Positions 50,098-59,504 of a stretch of DNA of 64,000 nt are shown here, piece by piece. The position numbers and the translations under genes are program-made. Numbering within the stretch: the stretch's first letter is position 1; each line of letters starts with the position of its first letter. The stretch spans positions 39,049-103,048 of the forward strand of contig NZ_CAUYTL010000008.1 of assembly GCF_963575615.1 (NCBI RefSeq), given 5' to 3'. Below the pieces are notes generated by a model. It was not told the origin of the DNA and did not search any database. It was given only the letters and a program-made list of their open reading frames with translations. Origin of the DNA: Listeria_A hofi (lineage in GTDB: Bacteria; Bacillota; Bacilli; Lactobacillales; Listeriaceae).

Positions 50098-52629
50098 TTA
50101 TTCTTCTGTTTCATCCATTTCTAGATTTTCGCTAGATGCATCTTCATCTGGAGCAGCTATTGCACCATCAGCGGATTCTTCATCCACAAATTCTTCCTCT
50201 TCTTCTTTCGGCACTTTTGCAACTGTCGCAACAAATTCATCTTCATCTAAACGAATCAGTTTAACTCCCATCGCGCTACGGCCTGTTTGAGAAATATCAC
50301 CAACCGAGAACCTAATCAAAACGCCGCCAATTGTCATCAGCATCAAGTCCTCTTCACCAGTGACGGTTTTAAGAGCGACCAGATTTCCGTTTTTCTCCGT
50401 GATATTAATCGTTTTCACGCCCATACCGCCACGGTTACGAAGCGGATACTGAGTAGCTAACGTTTGCTTCCCATAGCCATTCTCCGTTACGACAAGGACC
50501 TTCTCATCATCTTCAAGGATTTCCATACCAACAACCTCATCCTCTTCACGAAGGCGAATACCACGCACACCAGCCGCTGTACGACCCATGACACGAATAT
50601 CAGTCTCCTCAAAGTAAATCGATTGTCCAAATTTCGTTCCAATAATGATTTTCTTGCTACCATCTGTCATCTGCACAGAAATTAATTCATCATTTTCACG
50701 AAGTTCTACAGCACGCAAACCACTTTGGCGAATCTTTGCGAATTGCGTCAACGTACTACGCTTCACAACGCCAAGCTTTGTTGTAAAGAACAGATACTGA
50801 TCATCTGTGAACTCGCGTAAATTAATCACGGCATTCACTTTTTCCTGGCTTTCAATACCAAGCAAATTAATAATAGGAATCCCTTTTGCAGTTCGGCTAT
50901 ACTCAGGAATTTCATATCCTTTCGCTCGGTAAACTTTCCCAGTATTCGTAAAGAACAGTAACGTATCATGCGTGCTAGTAGCAACTAGATGTTCTACAAA
51001 ATCATCTTCGTGCGTACCCATTCCTTGCACACCACGGCCACCACGGCGCTGGCTACGATAAGTTGAAAGCGGCAGACGCTTAATATAACCTTTATTCGTA
51101 AGCGTAATCGCAACTTCTTCTTCCGGAATCAAATCCTCATCTTCCAAACTTACCAAATCGCCTGCTAAAATTTCCGTGCGACGTTTGTCAGCATATTTCT
51201 CTTTAATCTCTGTTAATTCCTCACGAATAATTTCTAAAATACGCTCATCATTTCCTAAAATCTCTTTTAGATCCGTAATCAGAGCCATCAAAGCATTAAA
51301 TTCATCCTCAATTTTATCACGTTCCAAGCCAGTTAAACGCTGCAAGCGCATATCAAGAATTGCTTGTGCTTGCTTATCAGAAAGGTTAAATTGAGTCATC
51401 AACCCTTCCTTGGCAACATCCGCTGTTTTCGAAGCGCGGATCAATGTGATTACCGCATCAATGTTATCAAGCGCAATTCGCAAACCTTCCAAAATATGAG
51501 CACGAGCTTCAGCTTTTCGTAATTCAAATTCCGTACGACGACGAATAACGATTTTTTGATGCTCTAAATAATGGTATAAAATTTCTTTTAAATTCAGCAC
51601 TTTTGGATGATTCTCAACAAGTGCAAGCATATTAATTCCAAAAGTCGTCTGCAGAGCTGTCATTTTATACAAGTTATTAATAATAACACTGGCACTTACA
51701 TCACGGCGAACCTCAATAACCATACGCATACCAGTACGATCCGACTCATCATTTGCAGAAGTAATACCATCAATTTTCTTCTCACGCGCCAGTTCAGCAA
51801 TACGCTCTAACAAACGTGCTTTATTAACTTGATACGGTAACTCCGTAATAACAATCGTTTCTTTCCCATTGCTCTTTGTCTCAATCTCTACACGAGCTCG
51901 AAGCGTAATAGAACCTCGTCCAGTCTCATAAGCACGACGAATTCCCGAACGTCCCATAATCATTCCAGCAGTAGGAAAATCTGGACCAGGAATATGCTCC
52001 ATCAGCTCACGAATTTCGATATCAGGATTGTGACTCAGTGCAAGAACACCATCAATAACCTCACCGAGATGATGCGTTGGAATATTTGTTGCCATCCCAA
52101 CTGCGATACCAGATGAACCGTTGACAAGCAAATTAGGAAAACGAGCCGGTAAAATATTAGGCTCCCGTTCCGAACCATCATAGTTATCCACATAATCAAT
52201 CGTATCTTTATTAATATCACGCAAAAGTTCCATCGAAATCTTAGACATTCTGGCCTCAGTATAACGCATCGCAGCTGCCATATCTCCATCTACAGATCCA
52301 AAGTTACCATGTCCATCAACAAGCATATTTCGGTAACTAAAATCTTGCGCCATCCGAACCATCGTAAAGTAAACTGCCGTATCACCATGAGGATGATACT
52401 TACCGATAACTTCCCCAACAATACGTGCAGACTTCTTATAAGCCTTATCAGATGTCATCCCAAGATCATTCATCGCATACAAAATACGACGATGTACAGG
52501 TTTCAAGCCATCTCTAACATCCGGAAGAGCACGAGCCACAATAACACTCATTGCATAATCTAGAAAAGAAGTACGCATCTCTTTATTCAAATTGATTTCC
52601 GTCACTCTTGACTCTGGTGTTTCTGACAT
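50098..52629 (-). CDS. gyrA: DNA gyrase subunit A
   Basis: 843 residues. Active-site Tyr123 (M-R-Y-T-E-A-R), GyrA box Q-R-R-G-G-R-G in the C-terminal wrapping domain, acidic tail. The quinolone-determining region reads H-P-H-G-D-T-A-V-Y, with Thr at position 84 (E. coli Ser83). GAAGGAGG before ATG. Downstream of gyrB, from which a 250-bp segment with an NBS and an R3 repeat separates it. Confidence 0.97.
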   Translation of the reverse strand: MSETPESRVTEINLNKEMRTSFLDYAMSVIVARALPDVRDGLKPVHRRILYAMNDLGMTSDKAYKKSARIVGEVIGKYHPHGDTAVYFTMVRMAQDFSYRNMLVDGHGNFGSVDGDMAAAMRYTEARMSKISMELLRDINKDTIDYVDNYDGSEREPNILPARFPNLLVNGSSGIAVGMATNIPTHHLGEVIDGVLALSHNPDIEIRELMEHIPGPDFPTAGMIMGRSGIRRAYETGRGSITLRARVEIETKSNGKETIVITELPYQVNKARLLERIAELAREKKIDGITSANDESDRTGMRMVIEVRRDVSASVIINNLYKMTALQTTFGINMLALVENHPKVLNLKEILYHYLEHQKIVIRRRTEFELRKAEARAHILEGLRIALDNIDAVITLIRASKTADVAKEGLMTQFNLSDKQAQAILDMRLQRLTGLERDKIEDEFNALMALITDLKEILGNDERILEIIREELTEIKEKYADKRRTEILAGDLVSLEDEDLIPEEEVAITLTNKGYIKRLPLSTYRSQRRGGRGVQGMGTHEDDFVEHLVATSTHDTLLFFTNTGKVYRAKGYEIPEYSRTAKGIPIINLLGIESQEKVNAVINLREFTDDQYLFFTTKLGVVKRSTLTQFAKIRQSGLRAVELRENDELISVQMTDGSKKIIIGTKFGQSIYFEETDIRVMGRTAAGVRGIRLREEDEVVGMEILEDDEKVLVVTENGYGKQTLATQYPLRNRGGMGVKTINITEKNGNLVALKTVTGEEDLMLMTIGGVLIRFSVGDISQTGRSAMGVKLIRLDEDEFVATVAKVPKEEEEEFVDEESADGAIAAPDEDASSENLEMDETEE

Positions 52630-52680
52630 TTTTCAAGAAACCTCCTTCAAATTACAACACATATGATATGTATTCCCCAA

Positions 52681-52700
52681 AATATTTCCCGGGAAATATT
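52681..52700. promoter_or_regulatory. Noc-binding site between gyrB and gyrA
   Basis: AATATTTCCCGGGAAATATT, a 20-bp perfect palindrome containing the NBS core ATTTCCCGGGAAAT. Lies 52 bases upstream of the gyrA start. Confidence 0.82.
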
Positions 52701-52756
52701 ATTTATTAAATTCTCTTGACCTTCAGGTTCCCCGACTTGAAACAGGAAACCTAAGC

Positions 52757-52870
52757 GCACCAGCAAATGCTTAGATGCTAGGCAAAGGCGAGTACCGGAG
52801 CGGAATGTACGACTTGTACATGAGCACCGGAACAGAGCCTTTAACAACGCAGATGAGCGTTTGCTGGTGC
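52757..52870. repeat. R3 structured repeat, copy 2
   Basis: Outer stem GCACCAGCAAATGCT/AGCGTTTGCTGGTGC (15 bp, one G-U), a second stem AAAGGC/GCCTTT, and core CCGGAGCGGA, TGTACGACTTGTACA, TGAGCACCGGAA. It begins 11 nt after the gyrB stop on the gyrB strand, so it is part of the gyrB 3' UTR or the gyrBA mRNA. Confidence 0.75.
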
Positions 52871-52880
52871 ACTGAGCGAG

Positions 52881-54821
52881 TTAGACATCGAGGTTTTTAA
52901 CGTATTGCGCATTATCTTCAATGAACTTACGACGTGGTTCTACGTTATCGCCCATAAGTGTTTCAAACGTCTCATCCGCCGCAATCGCATCATCAATATT
53001 CACTTGAAGCAATGTACGATGCTCAGGATTCATTGTCGTATCCCATAACTGTTCAGGGTTCATCTCCCCCAAACCTTTATAACGCTGAATACTATATTTT
53101 GTGTCAGCTTCTAACGTTGCCAAATAATCGTCTAATTGATTATCGCTATAAACATACTCCTGCGTTTTACCATGCTTAATCTGATAAAGCGGTGGCTGTG
53201 CGATATAAATATATCCAGCATCTACCAATGGACGCATATAACGATAAAATAACGTCAGCAATAATGTCCGGATATGTGCACCATCAACATCCGCATCGGT
53301 CATAATAATTAACTTATGATAACGTGCCTTCGCAACATCAAAATCGCCACCAAAACCAGTTCCCATTGCAGTGAAAATAGTCCGGATCTCTTCATTGGCC
53401 AAAATTTTGTCCAAACGTGCTTTTTCAACGTTTAAAATTTTACCACGAATTGGAAGAATTGCTTGGAATAGTCGATCACGACCTTGTTTAGCCGAGCCAC
53501 CGGCAGAGTCACCCTCTACGATATAAAGTTCGCTAATAGCAGGGTTTCTTGATGAACAATCGGCCAATTTACCAGGAAGGCTCGAAATTTCTAGTCCGCT
53601 AGATTTACGCGCCACCTCACGTGCGCGTTTTGCTGCAAGACGCGCACGACTCGCTACAACGCCTTTGTCTACAATTTTTCTAGCAACTGTAGGGTTTTCC
53701 ATTAGGAACTTATCTAAAGCCGCTGCAAACAGTTTATCCGTGATTGTACGTGCCTCAGAATTTCCTAGCTTCGTTTTCGTTTGTCCTTCAAATTGCGGAT
53801 CAGGATGCTTAATCGAAATAATCGCTGTTAAGCCTTCACGCACATCTTCACCAGACAGGTTATCATCACTGTCTTTAAATAATTTATTCCGTCGCGCATA
53901 GTCATTTATAACACGTGTCAAAGCGGTTTTAAAACCTGATTCATGCGTCCCACCTTCATACGTGTGGATATTATTCGCGAACGAGATAATATTACTAGAA
54001 AAACCAGTATTATATTGCATCGAAACTTCAACCATGACGCCATCACGTTCACCTTCAATGTAAATAGGATCCTCATGAATGACCTCTTTAGAACGGTTTA
54101 AATGCTCCACATAAGACTTAATTCCGCCTTCATAATGATATTCTTGGCGTTGTTCTTCCCCATTGCGCTTATCTTCAATCGAGATTTGCAAACCACGATT
54201 CAAGAAAGCTAGCTCTCTTGTACGCGTTCTGAGCGTTTCATACTCAAAATCCGTTGTTTCTTTAAAAATCTCTGGATCCGGCGTAAAATGAACAATTGTC
54301 CCGCGATAATCAGATTCACCGCGTTCTTCCAAGTCCATCACAACATCGCCACGCTCAAAACGTTGATAATACTGTGTACCATCACGGTGAACCTGCACTT
54401 CTAGGCTTGTTGATAAAGCATTAACAACAGAGGCACCTACACCGTGCAAACCACCAGAAACTTTGTACCCGCCACCGCCAAACTTACCACCGGCATGCAG
54501 TACCGTAAAAATAACCTCTACAGTTGGGCGTCCAACTTTTTCATTAATTCCGGTTGGGATTCCGCGACCGTTATCGCGAACCGTGATACTATTATCCTTT
54601 TCAATTGTAATCTCAATTTCCGTACAGAATCCAGCCAAAGCTTCATCAATACTATTGTCTACAATTTCCCAAACTAAGTGATGCAAACCTCGTTGACTCG
54701 TAGAACCAATGTACATACCCGGTCTTTTACGAACAGCCTCTAAACCTTCCAAGACTTGAATCTGATCATCACTATACTCATCCGCATTTCCTTGCACATT
54801 CGTTATATTTTCCTCAGACAT
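52881..54821 (-). CDS. gyrB: DNA gyrase subunit B
   Basis: 646 residues. GHKL ATPase domain (D-N-S-I-D-E at about 55-60, G-G-L-H-G-V-G-A at 123-130), Toprim with E-G-D-S-A (436-440) and D-A-D-V-D-G-A-H, C-terminal gyrA-binding part ending N-L-D-V. Supplies ATP hydrolysis for supercoiling. 50 nt after recF. Confidence 0.97.
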   Translation of the reverse strand: MSEENITNVQGNADEYSDDQIQVLEGLEAVRKRPGMYIGSTSQRGLHHLVWEIVDNSIDEALAGFCTEIEITIEKDNSITVRDNGRGIPTGINEKVGRPTVEVIFTVLHAGGKFGGGGYKVSGGLHGVGASVVNALSTSLEVQVHRDGTQYYQRFERGDVVMDLEERGESDYRGTIVHFTPDPEIFKETTDFEYETLRTRTRELAFLNRGLQISIEDKRNGEEQRQEYHYEGGIKSYVEHLNRSKEVIHEDPIYIEGERDGVMVEVSMQYNTGFSSNIISFANNIHTYEGGTHESGFKTALTRVINDYARRNKLFKDSDDNLSGEDVREGLTAIISIKHPDPQFEGQTKTKLGNSEARTITDKLFAAALDKFLMENPTVARKIVDKGVVASRARLAAKRAREVARKSSGLEISSLPGKLADCSSRNPAISELYIVEGDSAGGSAKQGRDRLFQAILPIRGKILNVEKARLDKILANEEIRTIFTAMGTGFGGDFDVAKARYHKLIIMTDADVDGAHIRTLLLTLFYRYMRPLVDAGYIYIAQPPLYQIKHGKTQEYVYSDNQLDDYLATLEADTKYSIQRYKGLGEMNPEQLWDTTMNPEHRTLLQVNIDDAIAADETFETLMGDNVEPRRKFIEDNAQYVKNLDV

Positions 54822-54871
54822 CTAATATTCCACCGCGCTTTCTTATCCGTTTACAAAACTATATTTTGATA

Positions 54872-55984
54872 CTATTTCTTCGTTACCATCCCTTTTTCCA
54901 CCCAAAATGTTGTCGCATCGTTCAGCGTCACATGATCGATACCATCGATGCTCGTTGTGGTTACAAACGTTTGCACCTTGCCTTGAATCGCTGCCAACAA
55001 ATGGGACTGCCTGAAATCATCCAACTCACTAAGAACATCATCCAACAACAAAATCGGATATTCACCCGTCTCCTCAAAAATCAAATCAATTTCCGCAAGC
55101 TTCACGGAAAGCGCTGTAGTTCTCTGTTGGCCCTGTGAACCAAACACCTGTACATTTTGATCATTGACATAAAAGAAGAGATCATCTCGATGCGGGCCTA
55201 TCAGCGTGACACCTCGATCAATTTCTCTTTGGGCGATGGATTCCATTTTTTTATATAAATTCGCTTGCCATTCTGCTGTATCCGAACCCTCAAGTTCTAC
55301 AGATGGCTTATATTCCAATTTCAAATGCTCCAACTCACGCGAAATTTCAAAGTGGATTGGAACTGCGAATTGTTCCAACCTTTTGACAAAATCTGCTCGA
55401 CGTTTCGTCAATTTCACCGCAACTTCGATAAATTGTTCGGTTAAAATTTGCCACATAGTTGAATCGTGTTTGCGCTTGATTTGTGCTTGCTTCAAAAAAT
55501 GATTGCGTTGTTGCAAAATACGCTGATACTGACTCAAATCATGTAAGTAAACCGGCTGCATTTGGCCGATTTCCATATTGATAAAACGTCTTCTCACACC
55601 CGGCGCACCTTTTACAAGTGATAAATCCTCAGGTGCGAACATGACCACATTCAAATTCCCGACATATTGGCTTAGCTTCTTCTGTTCTAAATGGTTAACC
55701 TTAGCTTTCTTGCCTTTTTGTGTCAGTGTTAGCTCTAGTGGAACTGATTGCCCATGTTTTTCAACGCGTCCTTCGATTTTTGCAGATTCAGCGTCCCAAC
55801 TTATAAAATCCTTATCATTAGTCGTCCGATGTGATTTCGCAACAGCAAGTAATAAAATTGATTCCAAAAGATTAGTCTTACCTTGCGCATTTTCGCCTAA
55901 AAAAACATTGACCTTGTTATCAAATGTCAATTCCTGTTCTTTGTAATTACGAAATTGGCGCAATACTAGATTCTCTAAATGCAT
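54872..55984 (-). CDS. recF: DNA repair protein RecF
   Basis: 370 residues. Walker A G-E-N-A-Q-G-K-T-N (about 30-38), signature F-G-S-Q-G-Q-Q-R-T, Walker B I-L-L-L-D-D-V-L-S-E-L. SMC-like ATPase loading RecA at gaps. AAGAAGGATAAGGG before the ATG. Follows yaaA by 22 nt in the usual order. Confidence 0.96.
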   Translation of the reverse strand: MHLENLVLRQFRNYKEQELTFDNKVNVFLGENAQGKTNLLESILLLAVAKSHRTTNDKDFISWDAESAKIEGRVEKHGQSVPLELTLTQKGKKAKVNHLEQKKLSQYVGNLNVVMFAPEDLSLVKGAPGVRRRFINMEIGQMQPVYLHDLSQYQRILQQRNHFLKQAQIKRKHDSTMWQILTEQFIEVAVKLTKRRADFVKRLEQFAVPIHFEISRELEHLKLEYKPSVELEGSDTAEWQANLYKKMESIAQREIDRGVTLIGPHRDDLFFYVNDQNVQVFGSQGQQRTTALSVKLAEIDLIFEETGEYPILLLDDVLSELDDFRQSHLLAAIQGKVQTFVTTTSIDGIDHVTLNDATTFWVEKGMVTKK

Positions 55985-56006
55985 ATAATCCCTTATCCTT
56001 CTTTAA

Positions 56007-56225
56007 TCAGCCTTGTTGAATCTGGACTTTCCCTTCACCAGGAACTAAGACTACATCACCGTTTCGTAACTTACGACCGCGACGATTATCCTCTTCTCCG
56101 TTTATATACACCATATTCTCGCTTAAATACGCCTTCGCCATGCCACCGCTTGAGATAACATCCATCATTTGGAGTAACTGTCCAAGTGTAATAAATTCAG
56201 TATTAATTTTAATACTTTCCGCCAT
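56007..56225 (-). CDS. yaaA: S4-domain RNA-binding protein YaaA
   Basis: About 72 residues, a single S4 domain (I-T-L-G-Q-L-L-Q, then G-G-M-A-K-A-Y-L, then V-Y-I-N-G-E-E-D-N-R-R-G-R-K-L). RNA-binding, conserved between dnaN and recF; a ribosome-assembly role is suspected in Bacillus. ATG 56225 is the conventional start; TTG 56240 and GTG 56234 are in frame, and no site is decisive. Confidence 0.88.
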   Translation of the reverse strand: MAESIKINTEFITLGQLLQMMDVISSGGMAKAYLSENMVYINGEEDNRRGRKLRNGDVVLVPGEGKVQIQQG

Positions 56226-56348
56226 TTTTTTCACGCCCAATCTGAATAAGACCTATTCCTCTATTTTACTAGAAAATCGACCAGAATACAACGAAATTAT
56301 TTATATATGCGTTTTTTAGCCGATTTAAATAAAACTAATAGGGGGATA

Positions 56349-56843
56349 TTATTTTGGCTTATAAATAAATATGGGGCTTCTCAGTGGGTTTTTGTTCTTA
56401 AAGCATAAAACTTCTCTGTTTTCCTTTTTCCATCCAGCATCTTTAAATCCAATCGACATAAATAGATTTTTCGAAACTTCATCTTCTGAAGATACTGCAA
56501 CCTTAACTTCAATGCTCTCTGGATTTTTCACAAATACAAAATCAACCAATTGCTCAATTGCACGGCGACCTAAACCTTGATGCTGATAGTCTTTATCTAT
56601 CGCAAAACCCGAAATCCAGTGGTTATCCTTCGACCCCTCCTCGAAGGTGTATAAAATAAAGCCGACCAATTCCTTCTCTGAGTAAATACCATAAGGATTA
56701 TATACCAGCTTTGAATCATCGGGTTCATCCGCAATTCGCATCAATGAATCCGCTACAGAATCAACAAACGCCTTTTGTTCTCGAAAAACACTAATCTCTG
56801 AGGCCTTTTCCCACATATCAAAAGGCAACTTTCTAATAATCAT
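56349..56843 (-). CDS. GNAT acetyltransferase
   Basis: 164 residues. GNAT motif A I-D-K-D-Y-Q-H-Q-G-L-G-R-R-A (acetyl-CoA pyrophosphate loop Q-x-x-G-x-G) and later N-L-F-M-S-I-G-F. AAAGGAGTAG before ATG. Substrate unknown. It interrupts the otherwise conserved dnaN-MATE-yaaA-recF order of Listeria as I recall it, so it looks like a local insertion. Confidence 0.82.
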   Translation of the reverse strand: MIIRKLPFDMWEKASEISVFREQKAFVDSVADSLMRIADEPDDSKLVYNPYGIYSEKELVGFILYTFEEGSKDNHWISGFAIDKDYQHQGLGRRAIEQLVDFVFVKNPESIEVKVAVSSEDEVSKNLFMSIGFKDAGWKKENREVLCFKNKNPLRSPIFIYKPK

Positions 56844-56884
56844 CTATTCTACTCCTTTATTTTTACTCTCTACTTCCCATTCTA

Positions 56885-58231
56885 CTATAGTTCCTTCGTG
56901 ATAACAGCTTTTCGCATCCATCGACCTGATTTATAACGCCATAATCCAAGCATCGTCGCACTAACCCAAGCCGCCGGTGTTGCCCACCATAAGCCCATGT
57001 AACCCAAAAATTGCGACAAAATAAAACCAATCGCAAGTCGAGCCAGCAATTCAAAAATCCCCATCCAAAGTGGAACAAGCGCATCACCGGTTCCTCGCAA
57101 GGTCTCACGTACAACAAACAAAATCCCAACGACAACGTAAAATAGCGATACAATTTTTAAATAACCGGTTCCGATTGATAGCGCTTCAGTTGCCGAGCTA
57201 TCCAAAAACAGTGTTAAAAATTGATGTGCAAATAGCTGTACTAATACAGTAATTCCTAAGCTGACAATTGTCACTACTTTTATCCCAGACCAAAAGCCTT
57301 GTTTAACACGATCAATTTTTCCAGCCCCCATATTTTGACCTGCAAACATTGAAGAAGCGGCACCAAACGCAATCCCTGGTTGGTAAGTGAGTGAATCAAT
57401 CCTGCTTGCAGCTGTATACGCAGCAACCACTGTCGCGCCAAAACTATTGATTAGCCCTTGAATCGCCATATTCCCGATTGAAATAAAGGAACCTTGTAAT
57501 GCGGAAGGAAAGGCAATTCGAAAAATTTCTTTAAAAATCATGCGATCAAAATGAATATCACTTTTTTTCAAACGCATATATGGAATTTTACGATAGCTAT
57601 AAATAATCCAGAGAATCGCGGAAACAAGCTGACTAACAACAGTAGCCCAAGCTGCACCAGCAACCCCCATATTAAAACCAACAACAAAAAGAAAACTTAA
57701 CGCAATATTAAGTAATGAAGAGATAATAAGAAAATAAAGCGGTGTAATCGAGTTTCCAAAAGCCCGTAAAATCGCCGCAACTCCGTTATAAACACCAGTT
57801 GGCAGTATTCCAATAAATAGAATTGTTACAAAAAGCAAAGAATCATTCACAATTTCCGTGGGGGTTCCTAAAAGCAACAACAATGGCTTTGCAAGTAAAA
57901 TCCCGATAACCGTCAAAGCAATCGACACTGAAACAATCATAATGCTAGCTGTTGCCAGTACTCGTTTTAACCGCTTAAAATCTTGAAAACCAAAATATTG
58001 GGCAACAACGACTGAAACACCCGTCATCAAGCCAATTACAAGCGATAAAAAAAAGAAATTAAGTGCGTTTGTCGCTCCAACAGCAGCAAGAGCATTTACA
58101 CCAACAAATTTTCCGACAATCATCGCATCTACCATCACATAAAACTGCTGAAACAAATTCCCAAGTAACATCGGCATTGCAAAATAAAAAATAGTTTTCG
58201 TCGGATTACCGATAGTCATATCTTTAATCAT
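56885..58231 (-). CDS. MATE family efflux transporter
   Basis: 448 residues, 12 helices in two similar halves (F-A-M-P-M-L-L-G-N-L near the start; Y-T-A-A-S-R-I-D and G-Q-N-M-G-A-G in the second half). Cation-coupled multidrug or metabolite export. Same place as the MATE gene after dnaN in Listeria. CAAGGGGGC before the ATG. Confidence 0.88.
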   Translation of the reverse strand: MIKDMTIGNPTKTIFYFAMPMLLGNLFQQFYVMVDAMIVGKFVGVNALAAVGATNALNFFFLSLVIGLMTGVSVVVAQYFGFQDFKRLKRVLATASIMIVSVSIALTVIGILLAKPLLLLLGTPTEIVNDSLLFVTILFIGILPTGVYNGVAAILRAFGNSITPLYFLIISSLLNIALSFLFVVGFNMGVAGAAWATVVSQLVSAILWIIYSYRKIPYMRLKKSDIHFDRMIFKEIFRIAFPSALQGSFISIGNMAIQGLINSFGATVVAAYTAASRIDSLTYQPGIAFGAASSMFAGQNMGAGKIDRVKQGFWSGIKVVTIVSLGITVLVQLFAHQFLTLFLDSSATEALSIGTGYLKIVSLFYVVVGILFVVRETLRGTGDALVPLWMGIFELLARLAIGFILSQFLGYMGLWWATPAAWVSATMLGLWRYKSGRWMRKAVITKEL

Positions 58232-58268
58232 TCTCTGGCGCCCCCTTGATATGTATTAAAAACACAAA

Positions 58269-58293
58269 ACCCGCCCAATTTTCACTGAGCAGG
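58269..58293 (-). terminator. terminator of dnaN
   Basis: CCTGCTCA/TGGGCGGG stem (with G-U pairs) then TTTTGTGTTTTT on the minus strand. Confidence 0.7.
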
Positions 58294-58307
58294 CATAATT
58301 ATTATTT

Positions 58308-59453
58308 TTAGTACGTACGAACTGGTGTAATCAGTTGTAAAATTTCATTTGGATTTTCTGCATCTTTAGGGCGTAATACGAATGGACGCATCGTTCCAGA
58401 GAAAGAAATTTGAATATCTGCACCATCAAAAGCACGCAATGCATCCATCATATATTTCCCATTAAACGAAATCTTTAATTCCTCACCAGTAAAGCTTTGA
58501 CTGAAAACTTTCTCAGAAACATTCCCGACCTCAGGCGAATTAGAAGAAACTTCAACCTGACCGTTTTCTAAAGTCATTAATTTAATCACATTATTGCGGT
58601 TTTCGCGAGCGAGCAAGGAAGCACGATCGATTGCTTGTAAAAATGATTTCGCGTTAATAACAAGGTCCGATTTTGTTTCAGTCGGAATAAGACGCGAAGT
58701 ATCAGGATAACTGCCCTCCAAAAGACGAGAATAAAACAGTAAATCTTTTAGTTTGAATAAAATTTGATTGTTAGCAAGCACCATCTCAAGCGAGTCTGTG
58801 CCTTCATCGAGGATTTTATTCAATTCAGATAAACTTTTTCCAGGAATAACAATATTATATTCCTCGTCAATTTCTGTAGTTAATGGAATCTCACGCAAAG
58901 CTAATCGATGACTATCCGTTGCTACAGCTGTAAGTACGTTATTTTTTATTATCCAATTCACACCAGTTAAAACGGGACGAACTTCAATAGCTGATACCGC
59001 AAAAACAGTTTGTCTAATAATATTTTTAAGCACAGAAATTGGGATTTGAATACTTTTTCCCGCTGTGACTTCTGGTAATTTAGGATATTCTGCTGGATCA
59101 AGTCCAATCAGGTTAAACGATGCTTGCCCCGAACGAATATTGGTTTGATAATTCGTTGTCACTTCAAGTTCTACACTATCATCAGGTAAACGACGAACGA
59201 TATCACTGAAATAATTAGCTTGTAAAACAATGCCACCAAAACTCTCAACTTCCACTAAGATCTCATCATTTTCAATTAGTGGTATAAAAGCTTCAATCGA
59301 AATATCTGAATCACTACCAGTTAATGTAACGCCTTCATCATTCACAGTGATTTTAATCCCCGTTAAAATTGGAATCGTGGTTCTTGAAGAAATAGCACGC
59401 GTCACTTCATTTACCGCTTGAACAAGGCGATTGCGCTGAATTATAAATTTCAT
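58308..59453 (-). CDS. dnaN: DNA polymerase III beta clamp
   Basis: 381 residues. Start ATG 59453 (M-K-F-I-I-Q-R-N-R-L) with GGGGGAATT upstream; the frame's 14-residue extension from 59495 is not protein-like. Three clamp folds (V-T-R-A-I-S-S-R-T; S-E-L-N-K-I-L; F-N-G-K-Y-M-M-D-A-L) and the usual C-terminus L-I-T-P-V-R-T-Y. Sliding clamp of the replisome, cotranscribed with dnaA across the downstream part of oriC. Confidence 0.97.
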   Translation of the reverse strand: MKFIIQRNRLVQAVNEVTRAISSRTTIPILTGIKITVNDEGVTLTGSDSDISIEAFIPLIENDEILVEVESFGGIVLQANYFSDIVRRLPDDSVELEVTTNYQTNIRSGQASFNLIGLDPAEYPKLPEVTAGKSIQIPISVLKNIIRQTVFAVSAIEVRPVLTGVNWIIKNNVLTAVATDSHRLALREIPLTTEIDEEYNIVIPGKSLSELNKILDEGTDSLEMVLANNQILFKLKDLLFYSRLLEGSYPDTSRLIPTETKSDLVINAKSFLQAIDRASLLARENRNNVIKLMTLENGQVEVSSNSPEVGNVSEKVFSQSFTGEELKISFNGKYMMDALRAFDGADIQISFSGTMRPFVLRPKDAENPNEILQLITPVRTY

Positions 59454-59504
59454 GAGAATTCCCCCATTTTTAGTTTCTTTTTCTAAGTATAACATTATAT
59501 CAAA

